Of a stretch of DNA of 64,000 nucleotides, positions 8,528-17,445 are shown one piece after another. A model generated the notes under the pieces. It searched no databases, had not been told where the DNA came from, and worked only from the letters and a program-made list of their open reading frames with translations. The position numbers and the translations under genes are program-made. Origin of the DNA: Pseudomonas orientalis (GTDB taxonomy: Bacteria; Pseudomonadota; Gammaproteobacteria; Pseudomonadales; Pseudomonadaceae). The DNA lies in assembly GCF_002934065.1 (NCBI RefSeq), contig NZ_CP018049.1, positions 2,726,501-2,790,500 of the forward strand, given 5' to 3'. Positions within the stretch are counted from its first letter, which is position 1. Each line of letters opens with the position of its first letter.

Positions 8528-9769
8528 TTAACCGCGTGGAGTCGCGACGCTTGCGAGCTTGGGCGCGGGTTTTTCCGGCGCCACTTGCTCCAGGTTGCTG
8601 GCTTCAAGCGCTTGTCGTTGTTGGGCCAAGGCGGCGAGGGTTTCCTGGCTGGCCATCGGAATGGTTTCCGGCGCCACCGGCGAGCCCGGGCGCACGCGCT
8701 GCAGGCCCTTGACGATGATGGTGTCGTCCTTGTTCAAGCCGCTGCGCACGATGCGCAAGCCTTCGATCTTCGGACCCAGCTCCACGGCGCGATAGGCCGG
8801 CTTGTCACCTTCCATCACCAGCACGAACTTCTTGCCCAGGTCGGTGCCCACGGCTTCGTCGTTGATCAGCACGGCGGAGTAGGTGCCGCTGCCCACCAGC
8901 TTCAGGCGCGCATACAGGCCAGGGGTGTATTCGCCCTTGCTGTTGTCGAACACCGCACGCCCACGAATGGTGCCGGTGGCCGGGTTGACCTGGTTGTCGA
9001 CGAAGTTCATCTGGCCCAGGTGCGGGTTGCCGGTTTCATTTGACAGGCCCAGGTACACCGGCGTGGTCGCGCCACGACGGCCTTGGCGGGCCAGCTCGGT
9101 GTACTTGAGGAACACACGCTCATCGGCATCGAAGTAGGCGTAGACCTTGTCGGTGGAGACCACGCTGGTCAGCGCGGTGGTATCGGCGGTGACCAGGTTA
9201 CCGGCGGTGATCTCGGCACGGCTGACGCGACCGCTGATGGGCGATGTCACGCGGGTAAAGCTCAGGTTCAACTTGGCCAGGTCCAACTGCGCCTGGATCC
9301 CGGCCATGGCGGCGCGGGCTTCCTGGGCGGCGGTGGCGCGCGAGTCGGCCAGTTCCGCCGAGATCGCATTGCTCTGGCGCAGGCGTTCGCCGCGCTGTGC
9401 TTCGTTTTCGCTGCGGGTGGCGGCGGCCTTGGTCTGAGCAAGCTGGGCTTCAAGGCGGCGCACTTCGGCCTGGAACGGGCGCGGGTCGATCTGGAACAGC
9501 AGGTCGCCTTTCTTGACCAAAGCGCCTTCGGTGAAAGCGACTTGGTCAATCTGGCCAGAAACCCGCGGACGAATCTGTACGGTTTCCGGAGCTTCCAGGC
9601 GCCCGGTGAATTCATCCCACTCGTTGACCGGTTGTTCCAGCACCTTGGCCACGCTGACTTTGGCAGCAGGCATGGCGGCCGCTTGTTCCGGGGTTTTACC
9701 GCACGCGCTCATCACCACCACGGCCAATATCGCCAGGGGGAAGCGCAAATGTTTGAGTGACTGTTCCAT
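8528..9769 (-). CDS. mexE: RND periplasmic adaptor MexE-like
   Basis: 413 residues from ATG 9769; a longer frame to 9808 exists, but this start places the lipoprotein signal correctly, with lipobox VMSAC and Cys at residue 23. The order of domains is that of HlyD/MFP adaptors: barrel-sandwich half (VSGQIDQVAFTEGALVKKGD), alpha-hairpin (residues about 100-170), second lipoyl half (SPISGRVSRAEI) and a beta-barrel. It joins MexF to the outer-membrane channel. First gene of the operon; a LysR-type box candidate lies about 150 bp upstream. Confidence 0.9.
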   Translation of the reverse strand: MEQSLKHLRFPLAILAVVVMSACGKTPEQAAAMPAAKVSVAKVLEQPVNEWDEFTGRLEAPETVQIRPRVSGQIDQVAFTEGALVKKGDLLFQIDPRPFQAEVRRLEAQLAQTKAAATRSENEAQRGERLRQSNAISAELADSRATAAQEARAAMAGIQAQLDLAKLNLSFTRVTSPISGRVSRAEITAGNLVTADTTALTSVVSTDKVYAYFDADERVFLKYTELARQGRRGATTPVYLGLSNETGNPHLGQMNFVDNQVNPATGTIRGRAVFDNSKGEYTPGLYARLKLVGSGTYSAVLINDEAVGTDLGKKFVLVMEGDKPAYRAVELGPKIEGLRIVRSGLNKDDTIIVKGLQRVRPGSPVAPETIPMASQETLAALAQQRQALEASNLEQVAPEKPAPKLASVATPRG

Positions 9770-9917
9770 GAGGTGCATCCGCCAATGTATTTGAGATGGG
9801 CGGATCATGCGCGGGGAGACGGTATGTCACGAATCGAATGAAGCAAAGGTAACTATCATTCGGAATGATATAAGCGCCGGGGACAACCCCCTAGTGTGCG
9901 ACTTTAGTTAGGGAGCT

Positions 9918-9932
9918 ATCAACTTGGTTGAT
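9918..9932 (-). promoter_or_regulatory. Candidate LysR/MexT-type (nod-box-like) operator upstream of mexE
   Basis: ATCAACttgGTTGAT is a perfect 6+6 bp palindrome with a 3-bp centre, and reads ATCA-N5-GTTGAT on either strand. The MexT nod-box consensus as I recall it begins ATCA-N5-GTCGAT, one base different; the downstream half of the consensus is not well matched. No mexT gene is adjacent, so the regulator would act from elsewhere. Confidence 0.45.
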
Positions 9933-10015
9933 GGCAAAGCACTGTTGTGGTCTGTGCAATGAAGCTCTCAGCCTCAGGTAAGCAGATTGACCGCCCTACA
10001 CATGAGGCCGAGTGC

Positions 10016-11248
10016 CTAACCAACAGACTTTAACGGAATCGGCCCTTTGATCCTTTCCATCATGGTAGCGCAGTACCAGTCATCAAACTGACATACGCCG
10101 GTCTCGGCGGTTTCGGAATACGGGCCGGGTTCATAAGATGGCGAGGTCACGCCGCGCTGGGTGCCTTCCACCAGGGTGCGATCCTGATCGTTGGTGGCGA
10201 TCCAGACCTTGGTCAGGCGGTCGATGTCGTAGTCCACGCCTTCCACGGCCGTCTTGAGCACCAGCCATTTGGTGGTGACCTGAGTTTGCGTCGCGCTGAT
10301 CGGCAGCACCCGGAAGCTCAGGGCGTGGTCGCCCAGGAAGTGGTTCCACGTAGATGGGTAGTTGAAGTACAAAAGCGCGCCGATATCCGCTTCGCCGGTG
10401 TTATCCAGGCGGCTGCTGACCGCTGGCTTGCCGTCCATGGTGTAGCTGACCGCGCCCTTGGATAACGGAATGCGGGTCATGCGGAACTGGCCCTTGATGT
10501 CCATGACCAGGCGGCTCGGCAAACCGGCTGTTTCGCATTTGTTCCAGTAGGCGCAGAGTTCCGGGTCGTCTTCGCCGCTGGTGCCGCCCACGGATAGGTT
10601 GTCCACGAACGACTGCAGCAGTTCCGGGTGGGAACCGTCACAGTGATAGCACTCACGGTTGTTTTCGAAGACCAGTTTCCAGTTGCCGTTCTCAATGATC
10701 GTGGACTCGAAAGCCACTTTGCAGTCATCGAGGTTGTGCGGTGCGACAAAGGGCGTTACGGCGCTTCGGAAGGCGTCGAAGTCCGGGGCTTTGCTGGCGA
10801 CACACACATAGATAAAGGTGTTGACGATTTCGCAGTGCACACTTTTGAGGCTGTATTCGGACTTGTCGAAGTCCTGCCCCATGTTGCCGGCGAACAGCAG
10901 GTTGCCGTCCAGTTCATAGGTCCACTTGTGGTAAGGGCACACCATCTTGGCAACTTTGCCGTGATCGGCTTCGCAGATCTTTGCGCCCCGGTGGCGGCAG
11001 GCATTGTGAAAGGCGCGAACCTGGCCATCTTTGCTACGCACCACGGCCACGGGGTAATCACCCACTTGGAGGGTGAAGTACTGACCTGGTTTTTCCAGTT
11101 CAAAGGTATGCCCGGCGAAGATCCAGTCCTTGTGCCAGATCTGTTCCAAGTCCTGGCGGTACACGTCTTCGTTGCTATAGAGCGCCCCTGGGAGTGAGTG
11201 CCATGGTTTACGTTGAGCAATCAGGTCAAAAACGGTCTGTTTATCCAT
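10016..11248 (-). CDS. Rieske non-heme iron oxygenase alpha subunit (betaine/carnitine demethylase-like)
   Basis: 410 residues from ATG 11248, chosen because GGGAGGAT sits just upstream; the frame extends further but without a good site. The Rieske cluster ligands are C84-x-H86 and C104-x2-H107. The mononuclear iron site is NNRECYHCDGSH with H202 and H207; the bridging position is Glu (E199), as in the carnitine oxygenase CntA and GbcA-like enzymes rather than the Asp of classic aromatic dioxygenases. That points to a quaternary-ammonium substrate (glycine betaine, proline betaine or a hydroxyproline betaine). No reductase gene is in the window, so electrons must come from a partner encoded elsewhere. 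It is near the betaine importer genes. Confidence 0.82.
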   Translation of the reverse strand: MDKQTVFDLIAQRKPWHSLPGALYSNEDVYRQDLEQIWHKDWIFAGHTFELEKPGQYFTLQVGDYPVAVVRSKDGQVRAFHNACRHRGAKICEADHGKVAKMVCPYHKWTYELDGNLLFAGNMGQDFDKSEYSLKSVHCEIVNTFIYVCVASKAPDFDAFRSAVTPFVAPHNLDDCKVAFESTIIENGNWKLVFENNRECYHCDGSHPELLQSFVDNLSVGGTSGEDDPELCAYWNKCETAGLPSRLVMDIKGQFRMTRIPLSKGAVSYTMDGKPAVSSRLDNTGEADIGALLYFNYPSTWNHFLGDHALSFRVLPISATQTQVTTKWLVLKTAVEGVDYDIDRLTKVWIATNDQDRTLVEGTQRGVTSPSYEPGPYSETAETGVCQFDDWYCATMMERIKGPIPLKSVG

Positions 11249-11439
11249 CTTATCCTCCCGGGATAAATAACGTGAGCGCTCACCTTTTATGGCGACTGTT
11301 ACAGCACTCTGGAAGTTCGGCATCGGTTGCAACTTAAGGGCTGCAGCAACCTTATATTGTTGTTAGATAGAGGACAGCCTATAGGGCCCATTGCAGCGCT
11401 CGCAAACGACATTTGGTGGGGGCAATCAATAATTTCAGG

Positions 11440-12810
11440 TTATCGATCACAGGCTTCGTCGGAATGCGCAACGCTGGAAAAGAGCGGTTCCAACGTGACG
11501 ATGGCTGAGGGCGACTGGTCAAGTGAATGAATAGCCTTCTTCACCGCATGACTTTTTTCAAGGCCTAGATGCTGGCTGAATAAACTGAATTTCTGCTCCA
11601 GTTCCACGCTTGTCATTGCCGTATGCGGATCACCTTTTGCTGCTGTCACAGGGCTGACGATAACAGTGCCATCGTTTAGAGAAAGAGTAATTCTGGAGAG
11701 AATTTCATCCGGGAATCGTGCCGAGATATCTGCTGCTTCCACGATTTCGATGCGCGAACTCAGTGACAGAATATCGGGTGCGGTGATTGAGTCGCCCGTG
11801 ACTTCATCAGGCCCCAGCCTGCCTCTGACAATCAGTGCTGCGAGTGGAAACGCCAGTGCGTACTGGGCTTGATCCGCGTTGCCTGGGGTATGCCCCTGCA
11901 AACACATTGACTCGTAGAAGGTCTCCACACGCATCCTCTGAATGGCCCCGGCGCTCAAGCCTGGATGCTGGCGCTGTATTTCAAGCATGGCCGTCAAGGC
12001 CGGTTGCGCCCATCGGCACACAGGCCAGGGCTTGAAGTACTGGCTATCGATTTCCCAGCGTTGCCCTATGTCGGCCCAGTGCGCGGCGACGCTTGGGTCT
12101 TCCACCGTTTCAGCGGGGGCGCCGGTCATTCCCGCCTGGGCCAACAATAATGCATTCAAGCCGACGTAGGCGCCTGCACCATGGGCATCACGCAACATCG
12201 TAGGCGACAGCACCACCCGCATCATTGGACAGCGTGCGCTGAAATATTCGGCAATGCCCAGTGCATGCCGAAAGGTCTGCTCATCAAGCCCCAGCAACCG
12301 GGCACCGGCACACACTACCCCGATGGCCGAAAAGCCGCCGGAGGCGTGGTAGGTAGGGGAGGTCGCCATCAATGCGGTGCCGGCACGCAGCGCGGTTTCA
12401 TAGCCAATGCAAAGCGCCGACAAAAATTTGTATCCATCGATGGGCTGGCCGTTGTGGTGCAACGCATCGGCCAGGGCCAGTAATGCCGGTACCACGGTTG
12501 CGCCGGCGTGCCCTTTGGATTTGAAATGGCCTTCGTGGGCGTCCAGGCTGTCCGCGGAAAAACCGCCAGCCCAGGCCGCGCCGAGCATACTGATACGCCG
12601 GCCATCGAACAGCAGCCGACTGGTGTAGGGGCCACCCGGGTAGTGAAGGCACGCATAGCCGCGCATCATCTTGCTGGTGTCATTGGAGGCTGCACCGGCC
12701 ATGACCCCGACGATATCCAGCAAACTGTTTTTCAGGATGGTCTGGGTGTTGGCGGGCGCTTGCAGGAACTCGAAATCACGGCAAAATTCGAACAGTGGCA
12801 TCCGCGGCAT
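11440..12810 (-). CDS. MmgE/PrpD family protein
   Basis: 456 residues. Family features are the N-terminal LLDIVGVMAGAA helix, the SLDAHEGHFKSKGHAGATVVPALLALAD segment (residues about 88-115) and the YFKPWPVCRWAQPALTAM segment. Relatives include 2-methylcitrate dehydratase, cis-aconitate decarboxylase and an iminodisuccinate epimerase, so the fold can support lyase or epimerase chemistry on small carboxylic acids. An in-frame ATG at 12801 has better spacing to an AGGA sequence than the one at 12810. It lies upstream of the Rieske gene in the same direction with a 191-bp gap and downstream of the LysR gene. The substrate cannot be read from the sequence. Confidence 0.75.
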   Translation of the reverse strand: MPRMPLFEFCRDFEFLQAPANTQTILKNSLLDIVGVMAGAASNDTSKMMRGYACLHYPGGPYTSRLLFDGRRISMLGAAWAGGFSADSLDAHEGHFKSKGHAGATVVPALLALADALHHNGQPIDGYKFLSALCIGYETALRAGTALMATSPTYHASGGFSAIGVVCAGARLLGLDEQTFRHALGIAEYFSARCPMMRVVLSPTMLRDAHGAGAYVGLNALLLAQAGMTGAPAETVEDPSVAAHWADIGQRWEIDSQYFKPWPVCRWAQPALTAMLEIQRQHPGLSAGAIQRMRVETFYESMCLQGHTPGNADQAQYALAFPLAALIVRGRLGPDEVTGDSITAPDILSLSSRIEIVEAADISARFPDEILSRITLSLNDGTVIVSPVTAAKGDPHTAMTSVELEQKFSLFSQHLGLEKSHAVKKAIHSLDQSPSAIVTLEPLFSSVAHSDEACDR

Positions 12811-12931
12811 TCCTTACAAAAACTATGATCGTGTGCTGCACGATGACCCACCAAGGGCTCGGCGTTCCAGTCACATTTTCGCAGGGCAATCGATAACAAA
12901 AACGGCGCACAGGCCGCCCGGGCAGGCAGTG

Positions 12932-13888
12932 TCAGCGGGGAAACTTGGACAGGATCCACTCACGAAACAGGCGCAGTTCAGCTTCGTTGTCGGCGTTCTC
13001 CCCGCAGCTCAGGTAGTGCGAACTGTTGCGCAGTTGAACCTGCTGCGGGATCGGTCGCACCAGCACGCCGCGCTCCACCAGCCGCTCGACCAGATGGTTC
13101 CACCCCAGGGCGACGCCCTGGTGGGTCAGCACCATGCTGATCAGCAGGTTGTAGTCGTTGGCATTGAAGATTTGCGGGCTGCCTGGCGGGCGCTCATCGA
13201 GGTCAATCGACTGGAACGCAAACCAGACGCCCCAGTCCACGTGCTCGGCCACCTGGGACCGGCCGTAAGGGCTCAGGTTCAGCAAGGTCGAGTTTCTCAG
13301 GCCTTCGATACTGGCGATTTGCGGGTGTTGCTCGAGAAACTGTGGGCTGCACACGGGGTAGATAACGTCATGGCACAACGGGTAGCTTTTATAGTCGTCC
13401 CTGATGCGCGCCATCTTGGTGATGAAAACGTCGGGTTGGACCCCTGGCTCCATGGTCAGGAAGTTTTGCGTGGTGATCAGGTTCAGCTCGATGCCGGGGT
13501 TCTTCTCGATGAACTCCGGCAGATGGGCCGACAACCACAGGGCGGAAAAGGCAGGGGAACAGCAGACCGTAAGCATTTTCTTGCAGGACTGGCTGCTGCG
13601 GATGCGCTCTGCCGCCTGCGCGATGTTCACGAACGACAGCTGGGCGGCATCAAAAAACAACGCGCCGGCGGACGTCAGTTCGACAGCGCGTCCTACCCGA
13701 GTGAACAACTGTGCGCCCAGGTAGTCTTCCAGTTCCCGAATCTGCCGGCTGATAGCGGCCTGCGATACACAGAGCGCCTCAGCGCCGAGGGTGAAACTTT
13801 CGTATTTGGCCGCCGCCACAAACGCTTTCACAGCCCTCAAGGACGGCATTTTCAGCAGAATGCTGTCAGGTTCGACATGCTTTGACAT
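12932..13888 (-). CDS. LysR-type transcriptional regulator (GcvA-like)
   Basis: 318 residues. A winged helix-turn-helix at residues about 15-75 (SLRAVKAFVAAAKYESFTL, then CVSQAAISRQIRELEDYLG) is followed by a substrate-binding domain. It is divergent from the proV-proW-proX operon and reads towards the MmgE/PrpD and Rieske genes, so it probably controls one or both sides. The phrase pattern is that of GcvA/AmpR-like regulators. The inducer is unknown; a betaine or its breakdown product would fit the neighbourhood. Confidence 0.88.
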   Translation of the reverse strand: MSKHVEPDSILLKMPSLRAVKAFVAAAKYESFTLGAEALCVSQAAISRQIRELEDYLGAQLFTRVGRAVELTSAGALFFDAAQLSFVNIAQAAERIRSSQSCKKMLTVCCSPAFSALWLSAHLPEFIEKNPGIELNLITTQNFLTMEPGVQPDVFITKMARIRDDYKSYPLCHDVIYPVCSPQFLEQHPQIASIEGLRNSTLLNLSPYGRSQVAEHVDWGVWFAFQSIDLDERPPGSPQIFNANDYNLLISMVLTHQGVALGWNHLVERLVERGVLVRPIPQQVQLRNSSHYLSCGENADNEAELRLFREWILSKFPR

Positions 13889-14244
13889 CTTTACGCTCTC
13901 CTCACGCAGTCGCTCCCCGGCGAAGCGACGCGAGAGTAACTGAAGCCAGACCGTAACAGAGCGCTACGGGTCGTTTTTGAGACATAACGCGTCGTGCCCC
14001 GCCATCCGAACGGACCCTGAGAGGGATCCATAACCCGACGTTATCCAATCGTCCCTGTAAATGTAGTTGGAATTGAAGGGGGGTTGCCACTAGATTTGAA
14101 ACATCCCTCTTTCCTTAGGGGCCAAAAATAATAAAAGGAAACCCGTCGTGAAACTCTCTCTTCATTACCGCTGCCGTTTAAAACTATTTTCGATCGTTTG
14201 TACATCGCTTAATGCGAATAGTGCTGAACACGAAGGGGGCAGGT
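13889..14244. promoter_or_regulatory. Long divergent control region between LysR gene and proVWX
   Basis: 356 bp with no gene. It contains an imperfect inverted repeat (ATAACGcGTCG with CGACGTTAT, about 13983-14046) and AT-rich stretches near 14120-14210 that could hold promoter elements. A LysR-family protein encoded at one edge would be expected to bind here. Individual operators could not be fixed by eye. Confidence 0.45.
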
Positions 14245-15279
14245 ATGACTGATTCCGACGAAATTATTTGCGTCAAAAATGTTTATAAGGTTTTTGGCAC
14301 TCAACCGGACCTGGCAATGAAGATGCTGGCCGAGGGCGCCTCCAAAGAGGAGGTGTTCAAGAGAACCGGGCAAGCCATTGGCGTCTTTGATGCGAACTTC
14401 TCCGTCCGCCGCGGCGAGATCTTTGTGATTATGGGTCTGTCGGGTTCCGGCAAATCAACCATGGTCCGTTTGTTCAACCGCTTGATTGAACCCACCAGTG
14501 GTTCGATCTTTCTGAACGGCAAGGAAATTACCGGCCTGGCGGACAAGGATCTTCTGCAAGTGCGCAGGAAAGACATGGGTATGGTCTTTCAATCCTTTGC
14601 ACTGATGCCGCACATGAGCGTCATTGATAACGTCAGTTTCGGCCTGGAAATCAGCGGCGTCAGCGAGAAGGAACGCTACTGCCGGGCCATGGGCGCGTTG
14701 GCGCAGGTCGGTCTCGAGGGCCAGGAATTCAGCTTTCCCCATCAGCTGTCCGGCGGCATGCAGCAACGTGTCGGCCTCGCCAGGGCGTTGGCCAACGACC
14801 CCGCGATCCTGCTGATGGACGAGGCGTTTTCCGCGCTCGACCCGATGATCCGCAGTGAGATGCAGGGTGAGCTGATCAAGCTGCAGGCCGAGCAAAACCG
14901 CACCATCATCTTTATTTCCCACGACATCGAAGAAGCGGTACGTATCGGGCATCGCATCGCAATCATGGAAGGCGGCCGCGTGGTACAGATCGGTACTCCG
15001 CGTGAGCTGCTGTGCAATCCGATCAATCAGTACGTGCGTGATTTCTTCAACGGCTTCGATACCAGTCGAATCCTCAAGGCCGGCGATATTGCTCAACAGG
15101 ACGCCAGCATCGTCTACGAGCCCGGTCGGCATACCCCTCTGAAAGCCGAAGCGTCGCTGCGAGACATTCTGCATATCGTCGCCGCGTCGGCGACGCCTAT
15201 GCCGGTGGTGGATGAGATTGGCCTGTACAAAGGCTCGATTTCCCAAGGCCATCTGCTGAGCTGCCTGAATAACAGTTAA
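14245..15279 (+). CDS. proV: Glycine betaine/proline-type ABC transporter ATPase (ProV-like)
   Basis: 344 residues from ATG 14245, which follows an AGGGGGCAGG site; the longer frame from 14212 is less likely. Walker A is GLSGSGKST, the signature LSGGMQQRVGLARAL and Walker B ILLMDEAFSALDP. An N-terminal segment ASKEEVFKRTGQAIGVFD is typical of ProV/OpuAA. The C-terminal tail is shorter than in E. coli ProV (400 aa), keeping only part of the regulatory CBS region, so osmotic gating may be reduced. That fits an importer for catabolism rather than osmoprotection. First gene of a proV-proW-proX operon. Confidence 0.92.
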   Translation: MTDSDEIICVKNVYKVFGTQPDLAMKMLAEGASKEEVFKRTGQAIGVFDANFSVRRGEIFVIMGLSGSGKSTMVRLFNRLIEPTSGSIFLNGKEITGLADKDLLQVRRKDMGMVFQSFALMPHMSVIDNVSFGLEISGVSEKERYCRAMGALAQVGLEGQEFSFPHQLSGGMQQRVGLARALANDPAILLMDEAFSALDPMIRSEMQGELIKLQAEQNRTIIFISHDIEEAVRIGHRIAIMEGGRVVQIGTPRELLCNPINQYVRDFFNGFDTSRILKAGDIAQQDASIVYEPGRHTPLKAEASLRDILHIVAASATPMPVVDEIGLYKGSISQGHLLSCLNNS

Positions 15280-15325
15280 CTTGAATAATCAGAGCAGATT
15301 CAAGTTCTGAGGGTGAGGAAACATC

Positions 15326-16279
15326 ATGTCGGACTTTAACTATCTGGATCCGTTCCAACGTTTCACTGTTCCATTGGGCACGTGGGTGGAAGCCGCACTT
15401 ACTTACCTGGTGCATAACTTTCGGGAAGTGTTCAGGTCGATCAGATGGCCGGTCGATCAGGTACTCGACGGTATTCAGTGGGGCCTGCTTTCGGTGCCGC
15501 CCACAATATTCATTATTATCGCTGGCCTGATCAGCTGGCAGATTGGCGGCAAGCGAATCGCTATCTTCAGTATCGCCACGCTGACCGGTTTGGGTCTGAT
15601 CGGCGTATGGGCCGATGCGATGGTCACTCTGGCCCTGGTGCTGACATCCCTGCTGTTCTGCGCCGTGATCGGTATTCCCCTTGGCATCCTCTGTGCCCGT
15701 AGCGACCGAATGGAAGTCATCGTTCGCCCGGTGCTGGATGCGATGCAGACATTGCCCGCCTTTGTGTATCTGGTGCCGGTGGTGATGTTGTTCGGGATCG
15801 GTAACGTGCCGGGGGTCATTGTCACCATTATCTTCTCTGTTGCGCCCTTGGTGCGCCTGACCAACCTGGGCATTCGCCAGGTTCCCGCCGACAAGGTCGA
15901 AGCCGCCCGCGCATTCGGTTGCACCGCCACACAGATGCTTCTGAAGGTCCAGTTGCCCCTCGCAGCACCGACCATGATGGCGGGGCTGAACCAGACGTTG
16001 ATGCTGTCCCTGTCCATGGTAGTCGTTGCGTCGATGATCTCCGTGGGGGGCCTGGGCTTGATGGTGTTGAGCGGCATTGGCCGCCTGGACATGGGGCTGG
16101 CCAGCGTCGGCGGGGCGGGCCTGGTACTGCTGGCAGTCTTTCTTGATCGCTTGACCCAGGCGATGGGTGAACGCAGCAGCGATCTGGCGACAGGCCAGCG
16201 CTGGTATGAAACCGGCCCGGTTGGCCTGCTGATGAAACTCAAGAAGAAAAAAAGCGTAGTGCACCCAGTGACTCACTAA
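15326..16279 (+). CDS. proW: Betaine ABC transporter permease (ProW-like)
   Basis: 317 residues with six or more hydrophobic helices. The EAA loop that docks on the ATPase is visible (VEAARAFGCTATQMLLKVQ followed by LPLAAPTMMAGLNQ, residues about 191-222). It is shorter than E. coli ProW at the N-terminus. It follows proV by 46 bp and precedes proX by 41 bp. The C-terminal tail is unusually lysine-rich (KLKKKKS). Confidence 0.92.
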   Translation: MSDFNYLDPFQRFTVPLGTWVEAALTYLVHNFREVFRSIRWPVDQVLDGIQWGLLSVPPTIFIIIAGLISWQIGGKRIAIFSIATLTGLGLIGVWADAMVTLALVLTSLLFCAVIGIPLGILCARSDRMEVIVRPVLDAMQTLPAFVYLVPVVMLFGIGNVPGVIVTIIFSVAPLVRLTNLGIRQVPADKVEAARAFGCTATQMLLKVQLPLAAPTMMAGLNQTLMLSLSMVVVASMISVGGLGLMVLSGIGRLDMGLASVGGAGLVLLAVFLDRLTQAMGERSSDLATGQRWYETGPVGLLMKLKKKKSVVHPVTH

Positions 16280-16320
16280 GCCCCTCTGCTCACCTACTAT
16301 AAATTCAAGCGTGGTGAAAT

Positions 16321-17346
16321 ATGAAACTTGCAAACTTCAAGCACACGGTAGTCGCGACGGTTATGGCTGCTTTGCTGGGCGCGACGGCCTGTTCGGCAGC
16401 GTACGCCGCTGATGCCAACAAACCGGGTGAGGGTGTTTCCATTACGCCTATTTTCCCAACGATTGCCGAAGAGCGTTTTCGCGGTGAGGTGGCCGTTGCA
16501 GGGCTCAAGGACCTTGGTTATGACGTGAAGGCGCCCAAGGAAGTCGATTATCCGGCGATGTTCCTGGCGCTGTCGTATGGCGACGCCGATTTCACTGTGC
16601 ACGAGTGGGAAAACCTGCACGCGGCGTTCTATCAGAAAGCCGGTGGCGACGACACGATGGCGAAAGTCGGGCAGGTCATGAAGGGCGTGTTGCAGGGCTA
16701 CATGATCGATAAGAAAACCGCCGAGGCCTACAACATCAAGGACCTCTCGGATTTGAAGAAACCGGAAATCGCAAAACTGTTCGACGCCAATGGCGATGGC
16801 AAAGCGGACATGACCGGCTGCAACCCCGGCTGGGGCTGCGAGGTAATGGTTGAATACCACATGAAAGCCTATGGCCTGGGGGCAACGGTGGTGGACAACC
16901 GCGGTTCCTACTTTGCATTGATGGCAGACACCATCGCAAGATTCCAGCAAGGCAAGCCCGTGTTGTATTTCACCTGGGTGCCGCAATGGATTTCCAGCGT
17001 GCTGGTGGAAGGGCGCGATGTGGTGTGGTTGCCAGTGCCTTTCACCGCGTTGCCCGACGGCAAGGACAATAAAGACACCTTTTATCAAGGCAAAAATCTT
17101 GGCTTCCCGGTGGACACCGTTAACGCGGTCATGAACAAGGAGTTTGCCGAAAAAAATCCGGTGGCGCGCAAGTTTCTGTCAGAAGTCAGTATCACCACGG
17201 ATGACGAAAGTGCGCAGAACCTGCGCATGCAGAAGGGTGAAAAGTCACTGGCGGATATCAAGCGACATGCCGCCGAATGGATCAAGGCTCACCAGGCGCA
17301 ATACGATGCCTGGTTGAGTGACGCGCGCGCTGCAGCCAAGCAATAA
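16321..17346 (+). CDS. proX: Betaine-binding periplasmic protein (ProX-like)
   Basis: 341 residues with a signal peptide ending near AYA-AD (residues about 30-32). The mature protein keeps the three ProX features that form the aromatic cage for quaternary ammonium groups: a Trp in VHEWENLH, one in TGCNPGWGCE and one in YFTWVPQW. The segment KLFDANGDGKADMTGCNPGW is nearly identical to E. coli ProX from memory. It delivers a betaine to ProW/ProV. With a Rieske demethylase, an FAD oxidoreductase and an aldehyde dehydrogenase near by, the ligand is probably used as a carbon and nitrogen source. Confidence 0.92.
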   Translation: MKLANFKHTVVATVMAALLGATACSAAYAADANKPGEGVSITPIFPTIAEERFRGEVAVAGLKDLGYDVKAPKEVDYPAMFLALSYGDADFTVHEWENLHAAFYQKAGGDDTMAKVGQVMKGVLQGYMIDKKTAEAYNIKDLSDLKKPEIAKLFDANGDGKADMTGCNPGWGCEVMVEYHMKAYGLGATVVDNRGSYFALMADTIARFQQGKPVLYFTWVPQWISSVLVEGRDVVWLPVPFTALPDGKDNKDTFYQGKNLGFPVDTVNAVMNKEFAEKNPVARKFLSEVSITTDDESAQNLRMQKGEKSLADIKRHAAEWIKAHQAQYDAWLSDARAAAKQ

Positions 17347-17445
17347 CCAAACCAGGGAAAACTGCGGTCAGCTGGATTCAAGCTGGCCGTAGGCGGGACC
17401 GGCTGCGTTTGTTTCAGGTCATACAGTGATCAGGTGGCGAAGATA

